From assembly GCF_025630775.1 (NCBI RefSeq), contig NZ_JAOSZE010000070.1, positions 1 to 36,971 of the forward strand: 36,971 bases of DNA, in the 5' to 3' direction. The DNA comes from Actinoplanes sp. KI2. Its GTDB lineage: Bacteria > Actinomycetota > Actinomycetes > Mycobacteriales > Micromonosporaceae. The translations under genes and the position numbers were made by a program. This document shows positions 1 through 6,832 of the stretch, one piece after another. Position 1 is the stretch's first letter; every line of letters starts with the position of its first letter. The notes beneath the pieces are model-generated. The model was not told the DNA's origin and did no database searches. It saw nothing but the letters and a program-made list of their open reading frames with translations.

Positions 1-44
1 ATCTGTGCGATCGGTTGTCACCCTGTGCCCGGCCAAGGCAGGCT

Positions 45-488
45 GTGAAGGTGACCAGCCTCGACGCCCACCGCCTGGCCGACCTCGTGCGGATCCGACG
101 CGTCAAGGACCGGATCGACCGGGAGTTCGCCCAGCCCTTGGATGTCGTGGCCCTGGCGCGCGGGGCACACATGTCGGCCGGTCATCTCAGCCGGGAGTTC
201 CGCGCCGCATATGGCGAATCCCCGTACAGCTATCTGATGACCCGCCGGATCGAGCGGGCGATGACCCTGCTACGCCGGGGTGATCTCTCGGTCACCGAGG
301 TCTGCTTCGCGGTCGGCTGCTCCTCGCTCGGCTCGTTCAGCAGCCGGTTCTCCGAGTTGGTCGGCGTCTCGCCGAGCGCCTACCGCAAGCTGGGCGCCGG
401 GCAGGCGGCCGGCATGCCCAGCTGCGTGGCCGCGCAGGTGCTGCGACCGGTCAGGAATCGAGAAGCCGCAGCCACCCGCCGTCACTAG
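45..488 (+). CDS. AraC-family transcriptional regulator (HTH only)
   Basis: A 147-residue protein that is essentially one AraC/XylS DNA-binding domain. Two helix-turn-helix units are readable: the first around LDVVALARGAHMSAGHLSRE (about residues 34-53), the second around LSVTEVCFAVGCSSLGSFS (about 86-104), followed by the family signature FSELVGVSPSAYRK. There is no N-terminal ligand domain. From memory, this short form is common in actinomycetes next to a VOC-fold protein, as here, and is normally full length. I chose GTG at 45; GTG at 51 is equally possible, and an in-frame start at 15 would add ten unconvincing residues. The stop lies inside the -10 element of the VOC gene at 499. Inference: it controls that gene. 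Confidence 0.85.
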   Translation: MKVTSLDAHRLADLVRIRRVKDRIDREFAQPLDVVALARGAHMSAGHLSREFRAAYGESPYSYLMTRRIERAMTLLRRGDLSVTEVCFAVGCSSLGSFSSRFSELVGVSPSAYRKLGAGQAAGMPSCVAAQVLRPVRNREAAATRRH

Positions 489-491
489 CGT
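486..491 (+). promoter_or_regulatory. Leaderless -10 element (TAGCGT) of the VOC gene
   Basis: TAGCGT overlaps the AraC stop codon and lies 7 nt before ATG 499, the spacing expected for a leaderless transcript. It supports ATG 499 over GTG 490. No clear -35 was seen. Confidence 0.45.
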
Positions 492-498
492 GATCCGC

Positions 499-909
499 AT
501 GGACCTCGTCATTCACAGCTCGTTCCTGCCGGCCGACGACCCGGAGAAGTCGCTCGCCTTCTACCGCGACGTCCTCGGTTTCGAGGTGCGCGGCGACGTC
601 GGCCACGGCGCCATGCGCTGGATCGCCGTGGGACCTCCCGGCCAGCCGCAGACGTCGATCGTCCTGCATCCGCCGGCGGCCGACCCGGGTCTGACCGATG
701 ACGAACGCCGCACGATCGCCGAGTTGATGGCCAAGGGCACGTACGCGATGGTGGTCCTCGGTTCGGCCGACCTGGACGAGGCCTTCGACCGGATCGAGGC
801 GGCCGGCGCCGAGGTGGTGCAGGAGCCGGTCGACCAGCCGTACGGCATCCGCGACTGCGCGTTCCGCGACCCGGCCGGCAACACGGTCCGAATCAACCAG
901 CTCGGCTGA
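499..909 (+). CDS. VOC-family (glyoxalase/bleomycin-resistance fold) protein
   Basis: A 136-residue protein with the vicinal oxygen chelate fold: a first half starting DLVIHSSFLPADDPEKSLAFYRDVLGFEV and a second half ending YGIRDCAFRDPAGNTVRINQ, the typical closing strand. VOC proteins bind metals or hydrophobic ligands and act as lyases, isomerases, dioxygenases or drug-binding proteins; the substrate cannot be read here. The glutamate usually found near the C-terminal strand in glyoxalase I is not obvious, so lactoylglutathione lyase activity should not be assumed. It starts 11 nt after the AraC-type regulator gene, its likely controller. Confidence 0.85.
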   Translation: MDLVIHSSFLPADDPEKSLAFYRDVLGFEVRGDVGHGAMRWIAVGPPGQPQTSIVLHPPAADPGLTDDERRTIAELMAKGTYAMVVLGSADLDEAFDRIEAAGAEVVQEPVDQPYGIRDCAFRDPAGNTVRINQLG

Positions 910-1029
910 TCTCGCTCCTACCCGCCACCTCGTCGGGGCTGCTCCGGCAGGCCTCCTATCAGCCCAACGGACGCCGGGCGACGCCAGAACCTCGACGTCG
1001 CCCCGCGGCTGCACAGAACGACGGGATCG

Positions 1030-1128
1030 GTGAGGGTCACCTTCGTCGTCCGCAACACCGGCTCCCGCGTCGGCACGGCCACCCCGCAGCTGTACCTCAC
1101 GCTCCCGTCCACCGCCGGCGATTCCCTT
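1030..1128 (+). pseudogene. Relic of a GH3-type beta-glucosidase Fn3-like domain
   Basis: The plus strand here encodes VTFVVRNTGSRVGTA, then PQLYLTLPSTAGD. This resembles the C-terminal fibronectin-III-like domain of GH3 beta-glucosidases, where a strand ending NTGxRAG is followed by PQLYL and a proline-rich loop. Only about 33 residues match. No start, catalytic domain or downstream remainder is present, and the match fades where the convergent MFS gene ends at 1129. I read it as a gene remnant. It could also be chance in GC-rich DNA, but the run of family-specific residues argues against that. Positions 910-1029 show nothing further. Confidence 0.4.
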
Positions 1129-2661
1129 TCAGACCTGGTGTTCGGGGACCGGGACCGGTTCGGTCTCCGTCTTGTCGGTCTCCGTCTTGTCCGCCTCGGG
1201 CTTCGGCTTCGGGCGTAGGACCGCGACCGCGACAATCGCCGCCGCGACCCCGCCGATCACGCCGATCAGCGACGTCCGCGCGATGGCTTCGACGAACGAG
1301 TCCTTTGCGACCTGGGCCAGCGCCGCGTCGCCGGTCTGGACCGCCACCCGCAGTGCTCCGCCGATCGAGTCGCGGGCCTGCGCGACCACGTCGGTGGGCA
1401 TCGCCGACCGGTAGGCCGCGGTCAGCACACTGCCCAGCACCGCGATGCTCAACGCCTGGCCGACCTGCTGCACCGTGTCGTTGACCGCCGAGCCCACGCC
1501 CACTCGCTCGGGCGGCAGGGCGCCGAGCAGCGTGCCGTACGCGGCCGGCCCGGCGGTGCCGCTGCCCATGCCGATCACGACCAGCGCGGCGGCCAGCTTC
1601 AGATAGCCGTCCCCGGGGTTGAGCGAGGCGAGCACGCCGAACCCGCACGCCATCAGCAACAGCCCGATCGCCATCGCGGCGCGGGTGCCGAGCCGCTTGT
1701 CGACAACCACGCCCACGCCGTTGAAAATCATCACCGTCACGATCATCGGCACGAATGCGAGGCCGGCCTTGACCGGCGAATAGCCCAGCACGAACTGGAT
1801 GTGCTGGGTCAGCGCGAGCACCACGCCGCCCGCCGAGAACGACAACAGCACGATGGAGAAGCTCGCGCCCGCGAAGTTGCGATCGCGGAACAACGACAGC
1901 GGCAGCATCGGCTCGGCGACGTGCCGTTCCCACAGGGTGAACGCGGTCAGCCCGACCACCGCGACCACGAACCCGCCGATGGTCTGCGGCGAGCCCCAGC
2001 CGACGCGGGACGTCGAGATGACCGCCCAGACCAGGGCGGCCATGCCGATCATCGAGAGCAGCGCGCCGATCAGGTCGGGCCGGGTGGCCGCGCCGCGCGA
2101 CTCCGGGATGATCAGCAGCGCCGCGAGGACGGCGATGGCGGCGACCGGCACGTTGATCAGGAAGACCGATCCCCACCAGAAGTGCTGCAGGAGCAGGCCG
2201 CCGATCACCGGGCTGCCGAGGGCGCCCAGGGCGAGCACCGAGCTCCAGATGGCGATCGCCTTCTTGCGCTCCTGCTCGTCGAAGACCGTCGTGATGATCG
2301 ACAGGGTGCCCGGCATCAGGAACGCGCCACCCACGCCCATCAGGCCACGGGCGGCGATCAGCTGCTCGGGGGTCCGGCACAGGGTCGCGAGCGCCGACGC
2401 GCCGCCGAACACGATCAGGCCGATGACCAGCCCGCGGCGCCGGCCGTGGCGGTCGGACAGGCTGCCGGCGGTCAACAGCAGGCCGGCGAAGACCAGAATG
2501 TACGAATCGATGATCCACTGGATCTCTGACGTGCTCGCGCCCAGGTCGCGGATCAGCGACGGGATCGCGATGTTGAGAACCATGTTGTCGATGACGACCA
2601 CGAGCAGGCTCAGGCAGAGCACGCCGAGGATGAGCCATCGGCGAGGGTTGCGCTCCGGCAT
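1129..2661 (-). CDS. DHA2-type MFS multidrug efflux transporter (EmrB/QacA family)
   Basis: A 510-residue integral membrane protein of the 14-helix DHA2 family, using the proton gradient to export drugs or toxic metabolites. Helix 1 carries the family signature LLVVVIDNMVLNIAIPSL near the N-terminus. Motif A is GSLSDRHGRRRGL between helices 2 and 3, and a motif C-like stretch follows at ARGLMGVGGAFLMPGTLS. The C-terminus is a charged cytosolic tail rich in Lys, Glu and Thr (PKPKPEADKTETDKTETE), with short imperfect repeats visible in the DNA. I chose ATG 2661 because the hydrophobic segment starts shortly after it. It is divergent from a TetR regulator with a perfect inverted repeat between them, the usual repressor-pump arrangement. 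Confidence 0.92.
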   Translation of the reverse strand: MPERNPRRWLILGVLCLSLLVVVIDNMVLNIAIPSLIRDLGASTSEIQWIIDSYILVFAGLLLTAGSLSDRHGRRRGLVIGLIVFGGASALATLCRTPEQLIAARGLMGVGGAFLMPGTLSIITTVFDEQERKKAIAIWSSVLALGALGSPVIGGLLLQHFWWGSVFLINVPVAAIAVLAALLIIPESRGAATRPDLIGALLSMIGMAALVWAVISTSRVGWGSPQTIGGFVVAVVGLTAFTLWERHVAEPMLPLSLFRDRNFAGASFSIVLLSFSAGGVVLALTQHIQFVLGYSPVKAGLAFVPMIVTVMIFNGVGVVVDKRLGTRAAMAIGLLLMACGFGVLASLNPGDGYLKLAAALVVIGMGSGTAGPAAYGTLLGALPPERVGVGSAVNDTVQQVGQALSIAVLGSVLTAAYRSAMPTDVVAQARDSIGGALRVAVQTGDAALAQVAKDSFVEAIARTSLIGVIGGVAAAIVAVAVLRPKPKPEADKTETDKTETEPVPVPEHQV

Positions 2662-2675
2662 GACGGGCTTCTCTC

Positions 2676-2706
2676 GTACGGTGTGCGATTGACTCGCACA
2701 CCGTAC
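2676..2706. promoter_or_regulatory. Probable TetR operator, perfect 13-bp inverted repeat
   Basis: GTACGGTGTGCGA (2676-2688) and TCGCACACCGTAC (2694-2706) are exact reverse complements around a 5-bp spacer, TTGAC. The site is 14 bp from the MFS start and 43 bp from the TetR start, so a bound repressor could block both divergent promoters. It is the only long perfect dyad in the gap. Confidence 0.8.
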
Positions 2707-2736
2707 CATCGAAGTCGCACGCTGTTCGAGAGCCGT

Positions 2737-2742
2737 TACCAT
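2737..2742 (+). promoter_or_regulatory. Leaderless -10 element (TACCAT) of the tetR gene
   Basis: TACCAT lies 7 nt before ATG 2750. This decides the start in favour of 2750, since ATG 2741 falls within the hexamer. Confidence 0.4.
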
Positions 2743-2749
2743 GGTTGGC

Positions 2750-3490
2750 ATGCCAGCCCAGCCGGACTTCTTTCACTCGGTGTGGACGCGCCCGCCCCGC
2801 GCCCGCGGTGGCCAGCCCAGCCTCAGCCGTGAGCAGATCGTCCGGGCCGCGATCGAGCTGCTCGACGCCGAGGGCACGGCCGGCCTGAGCATGCGCCGGC
2901 TCGGCACCCGCCTCGACGCCGGTGCCACGTCGCTGTATTGGCACGTGGCGAACAAGGAGGAGCTGCTCGAGCTGGCCGTCGACGAGGTGCTGGGCGAGAT
3001 CTACGTCCCCGAGGCCGGCGACGCGCCCTGGCGGGTCAGCGTCTCGACGTTCGCCAACGGCGTGCGCGCCACCCTGCTGCGCCACCCCTGGGTGATCGCC
3101 CTGCTCGGCACCAAGCCGACCCTCGGTCCGAACGCGATGCGCCTCGGCGACCGCCTGATCGCGCTGCTCACCGACGCCGGCTTCACCGGGTGGGCGATGT
3201 CGCACGTCAGCGCCTTGATCCACGGGCACGCCATCGGCTCGGCCACCACCCAGGCCGCGGCGACCAGCGCCCTACGCCGAGCCGACCGCCCGGTCAGCGA
3301 ATACTTTCAGGACATCGAGCCCTATCTCGAGCGGGTGTCCGCCGACCACCCGCACTACGACCAGTGGCGCCGGTCCAACCCGATGGACGGCGTCCAGCCA
3401 CTGAAGATCTGGGACGACGGCTTCGCCTTCGGCCTGGACCGCATTCTCGACGGCCTCGAGCATTGGCTAGCCACCGCGAAGCAGGCTTGA
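2750..3490 (+). CDS. TetR-family repressor of the adjacent exporter
   Basis: A 246-residue protein. After about 25 N-terminal residues comes a TetR helix-turn-helix: LSREQIVRAAIELLDAEG, then LSMRRLGTRL with ATSLYWHVANKEELLELAVD as recognition helix and following turn (about residues 25-75). The phrase LYWHVANKEELL is typical of the TetR(C)/tetracycline-repressor-like subgroup, whose larger all-helical C-terminal domain (about 85-240) binds drug and dimerises. Divergent orientation and the shared perfect operator make local control of the DHA2 pump likely. The ligand cannot be deduced. ATG 2750 is preferred over 2741 because of the leaderless -10 element. Confidence 0.9.
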   Translation: MPAQPDFFHSVWTRPPRARGGQPSLSREQIVRAAIELLDAEGTAGLSMRRLGTRLDAGATSLYWHVANKEELLELAVDEVLGEIYVPEAGDAPWRVSVSTFANGVRATLLRHPWVIALLGTKPTLGPNAMRLGDRLIALLTDAGFTGWAMSHVSALIHGHAIGSATTQAAATSALRRADRPVSEYFQDIEPYLERVSADHPHYDQWRRSNPMDGVQPLKIWDDGFAFGLDRILDGLEHWLATAKQA

Positions 3491-3512
3491 CTCGGCCCCT
3501 GGGGCAGAGGTT

Positions 3513-3518
3513 TAGCTT
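3513..3518 (+). promoter_or_regulatory. Residual leaderless -10 element (TAGCTT)
   Basis: TAGCTT lies 5 nt before ATG 3524 of the methyltransferase relic. This suggests the original promoter and start are still present although the gene body is mostly deleted. Confidence 0.3.
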
Positions 3519-3523
3519 TCCTC

Positions 3524-3779
3524 ATGACGCAGACCCTCGCCGGTGACTTCGACTACGACACCCACGGCCTGGGGCTACGCGCGACCCGAGGCCTTCCTCG
3601 ACCCGCAGACGCGCGCCGCCCGGTCGGCCTCGGGTTTCATCACGCCGGAGGCGGCCCACCGCGCCGTCGAAAGCTTGCGCTCCGACCTGACTTTCGGCCG
3701 GCGGCAGCAAACGTACGGGCATCTGCTCACCCAACCGCAATGCGCCGGTTCCTTACGGCTGCTGGTCGGCCACCCGTGA
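3524..3779 (+). pseudogene. Internally deleted class I SAM methyltransferase
   Basis: Frame one from ATG 3524 gives MTQTLAGDFDYDTHGLG, matching the usual start of small actinobacterial SAM-dependent methyltransferases (FDYxxHGxGYA). A second frame, entered near 3575, continues YARPEAFLDPQTRAARSASG and ends SLRLLVGHP at the stop at 3779, matching the C-terminal end of the same family. The roughly 150 residues between, including the SAM-binding GxGxG region, are absent. Both family ends carry a YAR motif, so the deletion may have used that short homology. It is not expected to make a working enzyme. Confidence 0.5.
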
Positions 3780-4143
3780 GCCCTCGCCGTTCGCCCCCAG
3801 ACCGTCCAGCCGCTCGGCAGCTCGCGCGCCCGTCGCCGAGGGCTGTCGGGCCGCCTGGGCCGCGCCGTCGGTCGCAGTGAGCCGCGCCGTCGGTCGTGGT
3901 GAGCCGCGCCGTCGGTCGTGGTGAGCCGCGCCGTCGGTCGTGGTGAGCCGCGCCGTCGGTCGCGGTGAGTCGCGCCGGCGACCGCGGTGAGTCGCGTCGG
4001 CGACCGCGGTGAGCCGCTTGGTTCGAGCGCCGTGAGCCCGTCGCTGTTTGCCCCGGACCGTTCAGCCGCTCGGCATGCCGGCGCCCGTCGGCGGGGGCTG
4101 TCGGGTCGCCTGGGGGCCGTGCCGTTCCATCGGGGTGAGCCGC
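3776..4143 (+). repeat. 22-bp tandem repeats inside an imperfect ~95-bp duplication
   Basis: A 22-bp unit beginning GTGAGCCGCGCCGTCGG recurs with exact 22-bp spacing at 3877, 3899, 3921, 3943, 3965, 3987 and 4009; the middle copies are nearly identical and the last ones drift. A longer imperfect direct repeat flanks it: about 3776-3868 matches about 4032-4135, sharing GACCGT(C/T)CAGCCGCTCGGCA and GGGGCTGTCGGG-like blocks. No protein-coding pattern holds on either strand, because the 22-bp period rotates the frame. It fills the gap between the methyltransferase relic and the MerR promoter. Confidence 0.8.
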
Positions 4144-4231
4144 ATTGGCGACCACCGTGAGCTTGCCGTTGGACCGGCCGTGAGTGCGTCGTTCGACCCG
4201 GCCTTCCCTCGCTCGTGAGCTGCGCCGCGGA

Positions 4232-4263
4232 TTGACCCGTACCTTGGGGTTCGGGTTTAGGGT
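4232..4263 (+). promoter_or_regulatory. Promoter of merR-prx with a long 20-bp spacer
   Basis: TTGACC (4232-4237) and TAGGGT (4258-4263) are separated by 20 bp, and the -10 lies 6 nt before ATG 4270, so the transcript is probably leaderless. A 19-20 bp spacer is the hallmark of promoters that MerR proteins activate by twisting DNA, suggesting autoregulation. GACCC (4234-4238) and GGGTC (4260-4264) form the outer arms of a weak dyad. Confidence 0.5.
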
Positions 4264-4269
4264 CCGGGC

Positions 4270-5166
4270 ATGCGGGTCGGAGAGTTGGCGCGCCGCACCG
4301 GGACCACCGTGCGCGCGCTGCGGTATTACGAGGCGGCGGGTCTCGTCGTTCCGCGGCGCCTGGGGAACGGCTACCGGGAGTACCCGCCCATCGCGGTTCG
4401 CTTGGTTCAGCAGATCCGCGAGCTGACCGCGCTCGGGCTCAGCGTCGAGGAGACCCGGCCGTTCGTGGAGAGCCTGGCCGATGGCCGGGAGGCCGACGTG
4501 TGCGCGGCGGCGGTCGCCACCTACCGCAGCGCGATCGACGGTTTGCAGGAGCGGATCGGCAAGCTCACCGCTCAGCGGGACGGTCTGCATGAGCGGCTGG
4601 ATGCGGCGGCCGGTCGGGTGCGTCCGCCGGCGCCGGCTCGGGGCAGCGCCGACCCGGCGGGGCTGGTCGGTGTGCGGGTGCCGAGCCTGGGCTTCTACGC
4701 GACCGACGGGCGCCCGGTCGACCTCGCCGCGCTCGGGCCGGGACGCAGCATCGTCTTCGTCTACCCGTTGACCGGCCGTCCCGGCGTCGACCTGCCGGAC
4801 AGTCTGCTGGAGATTCCCGGCGCCCGCGGTTCGACCGAGCAGGCGTCCTGGTTCCGCGACCACCACGCCGAGCTGCTGGCTGCGGGCGCGGCGCGGGTGT
4901 TCGGGCTGTCCGCGCAGTCCGCCGGCTACCAGCGTGAGCTCGTGCACCGGCTGCGGCTGCCTTACCCGCTGCTGCCCGACCCGCGCATGACCTTGGCGAC
5001 CGCGCTCGGCCTGCCGACCTTCGGCGCGGGTGACATGGTTCTCTATCGGCGCCTCACGCTGGTCATCCGGGACGACCTGATCGAGCATGTTTTTCATCCG
5101 ATCGCCGCCCCCGCGATGCATGCGCTGGAGGTCTTGCAGTGGTTGAGCAAACATCGCCACGACTGA
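4270..5166 (+). CDS. MerR regulator fused to a peroxiredoxin-like domain lacking its cysteines
   Basis: A 298-residue fusion. Residues 1-70 are a MerR winged helix (MRVGELARRTGTTVRALRYYE, then NGYREYPP), 85-115 a coiled coil, and about 133-295 an AhpC/TSA-type peroxiredoxin fold (VRVPSLGFYATDGRPVDLAA, IVFVYPLTGRPG, FRDHHAELLAAGA, VFGLSAQSAGYQREL, LPYPLLPDPRMTLA, LPTF, RLTLVIRDDLIEHVF). In the relatives I recall, the segment after IPGARG reads CTPQSC and carries the redox cysteines; here it is STEQAS, so both positions are serine (Ser188, Ser193). The only cysteine is Cys78 in the linker region. Peroxidase activity is therefore unlikely; the domain may bind another ligand or sense redox through Cys78. 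It overlaps the downstream acetyltransferase gene by 28 bp. Confidence 0.88.
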   Translation: MRVGELARRTGTTVRALRYYEAAGLVVPRRLGNGYREYPPIAVRLVQQIRELTALGLSVEETRPFVESLADGREADVCAAAVATYRSAIDGLQERIGKLTAQRDGLHERLDAAAGRVRPPAPARGSADPAGLVGVRVPSLGFYATDGRPVDLAALGPGRSIVFVYPLTGRPGVDLPDSLLEIPGARGSTEQASWFRDHHAELLAAGAARVFGLSAQSAGYQRELVHRLRLPYPLLPDPRMTLATALGLPTFGAGDMVLYRRLTLVIRDDLIEHVFHPIAAPAMHALEVLQWLSKHRHD

Positions 5167-5681
5167 CGATCCGCGACGCGGGCGAGGCCGACGCGGCGGC
5201 GTGCGCAGCGATCTACCGGCCCTTCGTGCTGGACACCGCGGTCAGCTTCGAGATCACCCCGCCGTCCGAGGTGGAGATGGCGACGCGCATCCGCGAGGTG
5301 TCCGGCACCCATGCCTGGCTGGTGGCCGAGCTCGGCGGGGACGTGGCCGGCTATGCGTATGCGCGTCCGTTCGCCGCCCGCGAGGCCTACCGCTGGTCGA
5401 CCGAGACGAGCATCTACCTTTCCCCGCTGCACCGCGGCGCCGGCCTGGGCCGGTCGCTCTACGAGGCGCTGCTGGCCCGGCTGATCGAGCGCGGCTTCCG
5501 GGTGGCGGTCGCCAAGATGACCCTGCCCAACCCGGCGAGCGAAGGCTTGCACGCGGCCCTGGGCTTTCTGCCGGTCGGCGTTCACCGCCGCATCGGCTTC
5601 AAGAACGGTGCCTGGTACGACGTGGCCATCACCCAGCGCGACCTCGCCCCCGCCGCCGACCACCCCGCCGAGCCCCGCTAA
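5139..5681 (+). CDS. GNAT N-acetyltransferase, phosphinothricin/amino-acid (Pat/MnaT) type
   Basis: A 180-residue GNAT enzyme. RDAGEADAAACAAIYRPFVLDTAVSFE is the characteristic opening of the Pat/Bar/YncA group, which acetylates phosphinothricin, methionine sulfoximine or related amino acids. The middle has AGYAYARPFAAREAYRWSTE, and the acetyl-CoA loop is HRGAGLGRSLYEALL. The end, GLHAALGFLPVGVHRRIGFKNGAWYDVA, matches the group closely. GTG 5139 is used; it lies inside the 3' end of the merR-prx gene, implying translational coupling. The C-terminal 10 residues or so are proline/alanine rich and unconserved. A role in amino-acid-analogue detoxification is inferred from family only. Confidence 0.85.
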   Translation: MVEQTSPRLTIRDAGEADAAACAAIYRPFVLDTAVSFEITPPSEVEMATRIREVSGTHAWLVAELGGDVAGYAYARPFAAREAYRWSTETSIYLSPLHRGAGLGRSLYEALLARLIERGFRVAVAKMTLPNPASEGLHAALGFLPVGVHRRIGFKNGAWYDVAITQRDLAPAADHPAEPR

Positions 5682-5712
5682 CCGTCGAGAAGGCCCGTTA
5701 ACCCGTCGAGAA

Positions 5713-5745
5713 GGAAGGCCGCCACTCGATGAGCGACGGCCTTCC
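5713..5745 (+). terminator. Hairpin terminator after the acetyltransferase gene
   Basis: GGAAGGCCG (5713-5721) and CGGCCTTCC (5737-5745) form a perfect 9-bp stem with a 15-nt loop. There is no T-run, as is common in actinobacteria. It is preceded by two copies of CCGTCGAGAAGG about 20 bp apart. Confidence 0.6.
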
Positions 5746-5762
5746 GACCCGATGCACCCGTG

Positions 5763-5807
5763 CCATTAGCTAGGTGCCATTGGCTCGGTGGTCCATCTAG
5801 CTAATGG
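5763..5807 (-). terminator. Hairpin terminator of the sdh operon, containing the sdhB stop
   Basis: CCATTAGCTAG (5763-5773) and CTAGCTAATGG (5797-5807) are perfect 11-bp reverse complements around a 23-nt loop. The right arm includes the sdhB stop codon (5801-5803). The AT-rich arms stand out locally. Confidence 0.6.
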
Positions 5808-6832
5808 GTTTCGTCGGCTTCCGGTTTGTCGGTGGCCGGCGGGTTGTAGGTGAGACTCTCCGTCGGGAGCGGGAAGTCCTGGTCGTCGCCGAACGGGGAT
5901 GGTCCGCCCTGGTGGGGGAGGGCCAGTTCGGCGACGTCCATCTTGCCGTCGTCGCGGATCGGTGGGGCCTCGCCCTGGCGGGCGCTGGTGAACGGGGTGC
6001 CGGGTGTGTGCACCTCGGGCGTTGCCGTGCCGGCGGTGGCGGTGGTGACGGCGGCGGGGACGCGGGCCGGCTCGTCGAGCTGATCGCGGCGGAAGATCTT
6101 GCGGCCGAGCCAGACGAGCGGGTCGTAGCGGCGGTCGACGACGCGTTCCTTCATCGGGATGATCGCGTTGTCAGTGATCTTGATGTGCTCGGGGCAGACC
6201 TCGGTGCAGCACTTGGTGATGTTGCAGTAGCCGAGGCCCTGGTTGGCCTGCGCGTACTCCTTGCGGTCGGCACGCGCGTCGAGCGGGTGCATGTCGAGCT
6301 CGGCCGCGCGGATGAAGAAGCGCGGGCCGGAGAACGCGGTCTTGTTCTCCTCGTGGTCGCGCACCACGTGGCAGGTGTTCTGGCAGAGGTAGCACTCGAT
6401 GCACTTGCGGAACTCCTGCGAGCGCTCGACGTCGACCTGCTGCATGCGGTACTGACCCGGCGCGACCCCCTCGGGCGGTGCGAACGCGGGCGTCTCGCGC
6501 GCCTTCTGGTAATTGAACGAGACGTCGGTGACCAGGTCGCGGATGACCGGGAAGGTCCGCAGCGGGGTGATCGTGACGGTCTCGGTCTCCTCGAAGGTGG
6601 ACATCCGCGTCATGCAGCCCAGCCGGGGCATGCCGTTGATCTCCATCGAGCAGGAGCCGCACTTGCCGGCCTTGCAGTTCCACCGGCAGGCCAGGTCGGG
6701 CGTCTGGGTGGCCTGCAGCCGGTGGATGATGTCGAGCACGACCTCACCCTCGTTGACCTCGACGTCGAAGTCCTGGATCTCGCCGCCGGACGAGTCGCCG
6801 CGCCAGACGCGGAAGTGGCGCTTGGTGCCCAT
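5801..6832 (-). CDS. sdhB: Succinate dehydrogenase iron-sulfur subunit with long C-terminal tail
   Basis: A 343-residue electron-transfer subunit passing electrons from the SdhA flavin to the membrane quinone site. The [2Fe-2S] cluster is held by Cys53, Cys58, Cys61 and Cys73 (CKAGKCGSC ... GC). The [4Fe-4S] set is Cys144, 147, 150 and 154 (CIECYLCQNTC), and the [3Fe-4S] set is Cys203, Cys208 or 209, and Cys213 (CNITKCCTEVC). Residues up to about 250 are the conserved protein; the remaining roughly 93 are a Pro/Ala/Thr-rich acidic tail not normally present. ATG 6832 overlaps the sdhA stop by one base (TAATG), so the two are translationally coupled. Last gene of sdhC-sdhA-sdhB. Confidence 0.95.
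   Translation of the reverse strand: MGTKRHFRVWRGDSSGGEIQDFDVEVNEGEVVLDIIHRLQATQTPDLACRWNCKAGKCGSCSMEINGMPRLGCMTRMSTFEETETVTITPLRTFPVIRDLVTDVSFNYQKARETPAFAPPEGVAPGQYRMQQVDVERSQEFRKCIECYLCQNTCHVVRDHEENKTAFSGPRFFIRAAELDMHPLDARADRKEYAQANQGLGYCNITKCCTEVCPEHIKITDNAIIPMKERVVDRRYDPLVWLGRKIFRRDQLDEPARVPAAVTTATAGTATPEVHTPGTPFTSARQGEAPPIRDDGKMDVAELALPHQGGPSPFGDDQDFPLPTESLTYNPPATDKPEADETH

Noticed and set aside
451..1014. Minus-strand 187-codon frame opposite the VOC gene
   Set aside because: Antisense shadow of the AraC/VOC pair; no recognisable protein features.
1097..3229. Long minus-strand open frame across the exporter and regulator
   Set aside because: Its product is Arg/Gly/Pro-rich low-complexity sequence in the wrong frame of well-supported genes; a high-GC artefact.
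3727..5160. Minus-strand frame through the 22-bp repeats and MerR gene, with repetitive Arg/Thr residues
   Set aside because: Repeat translation only; the MerR-peroxiredoxin frame on the plus strand is unmistakable.
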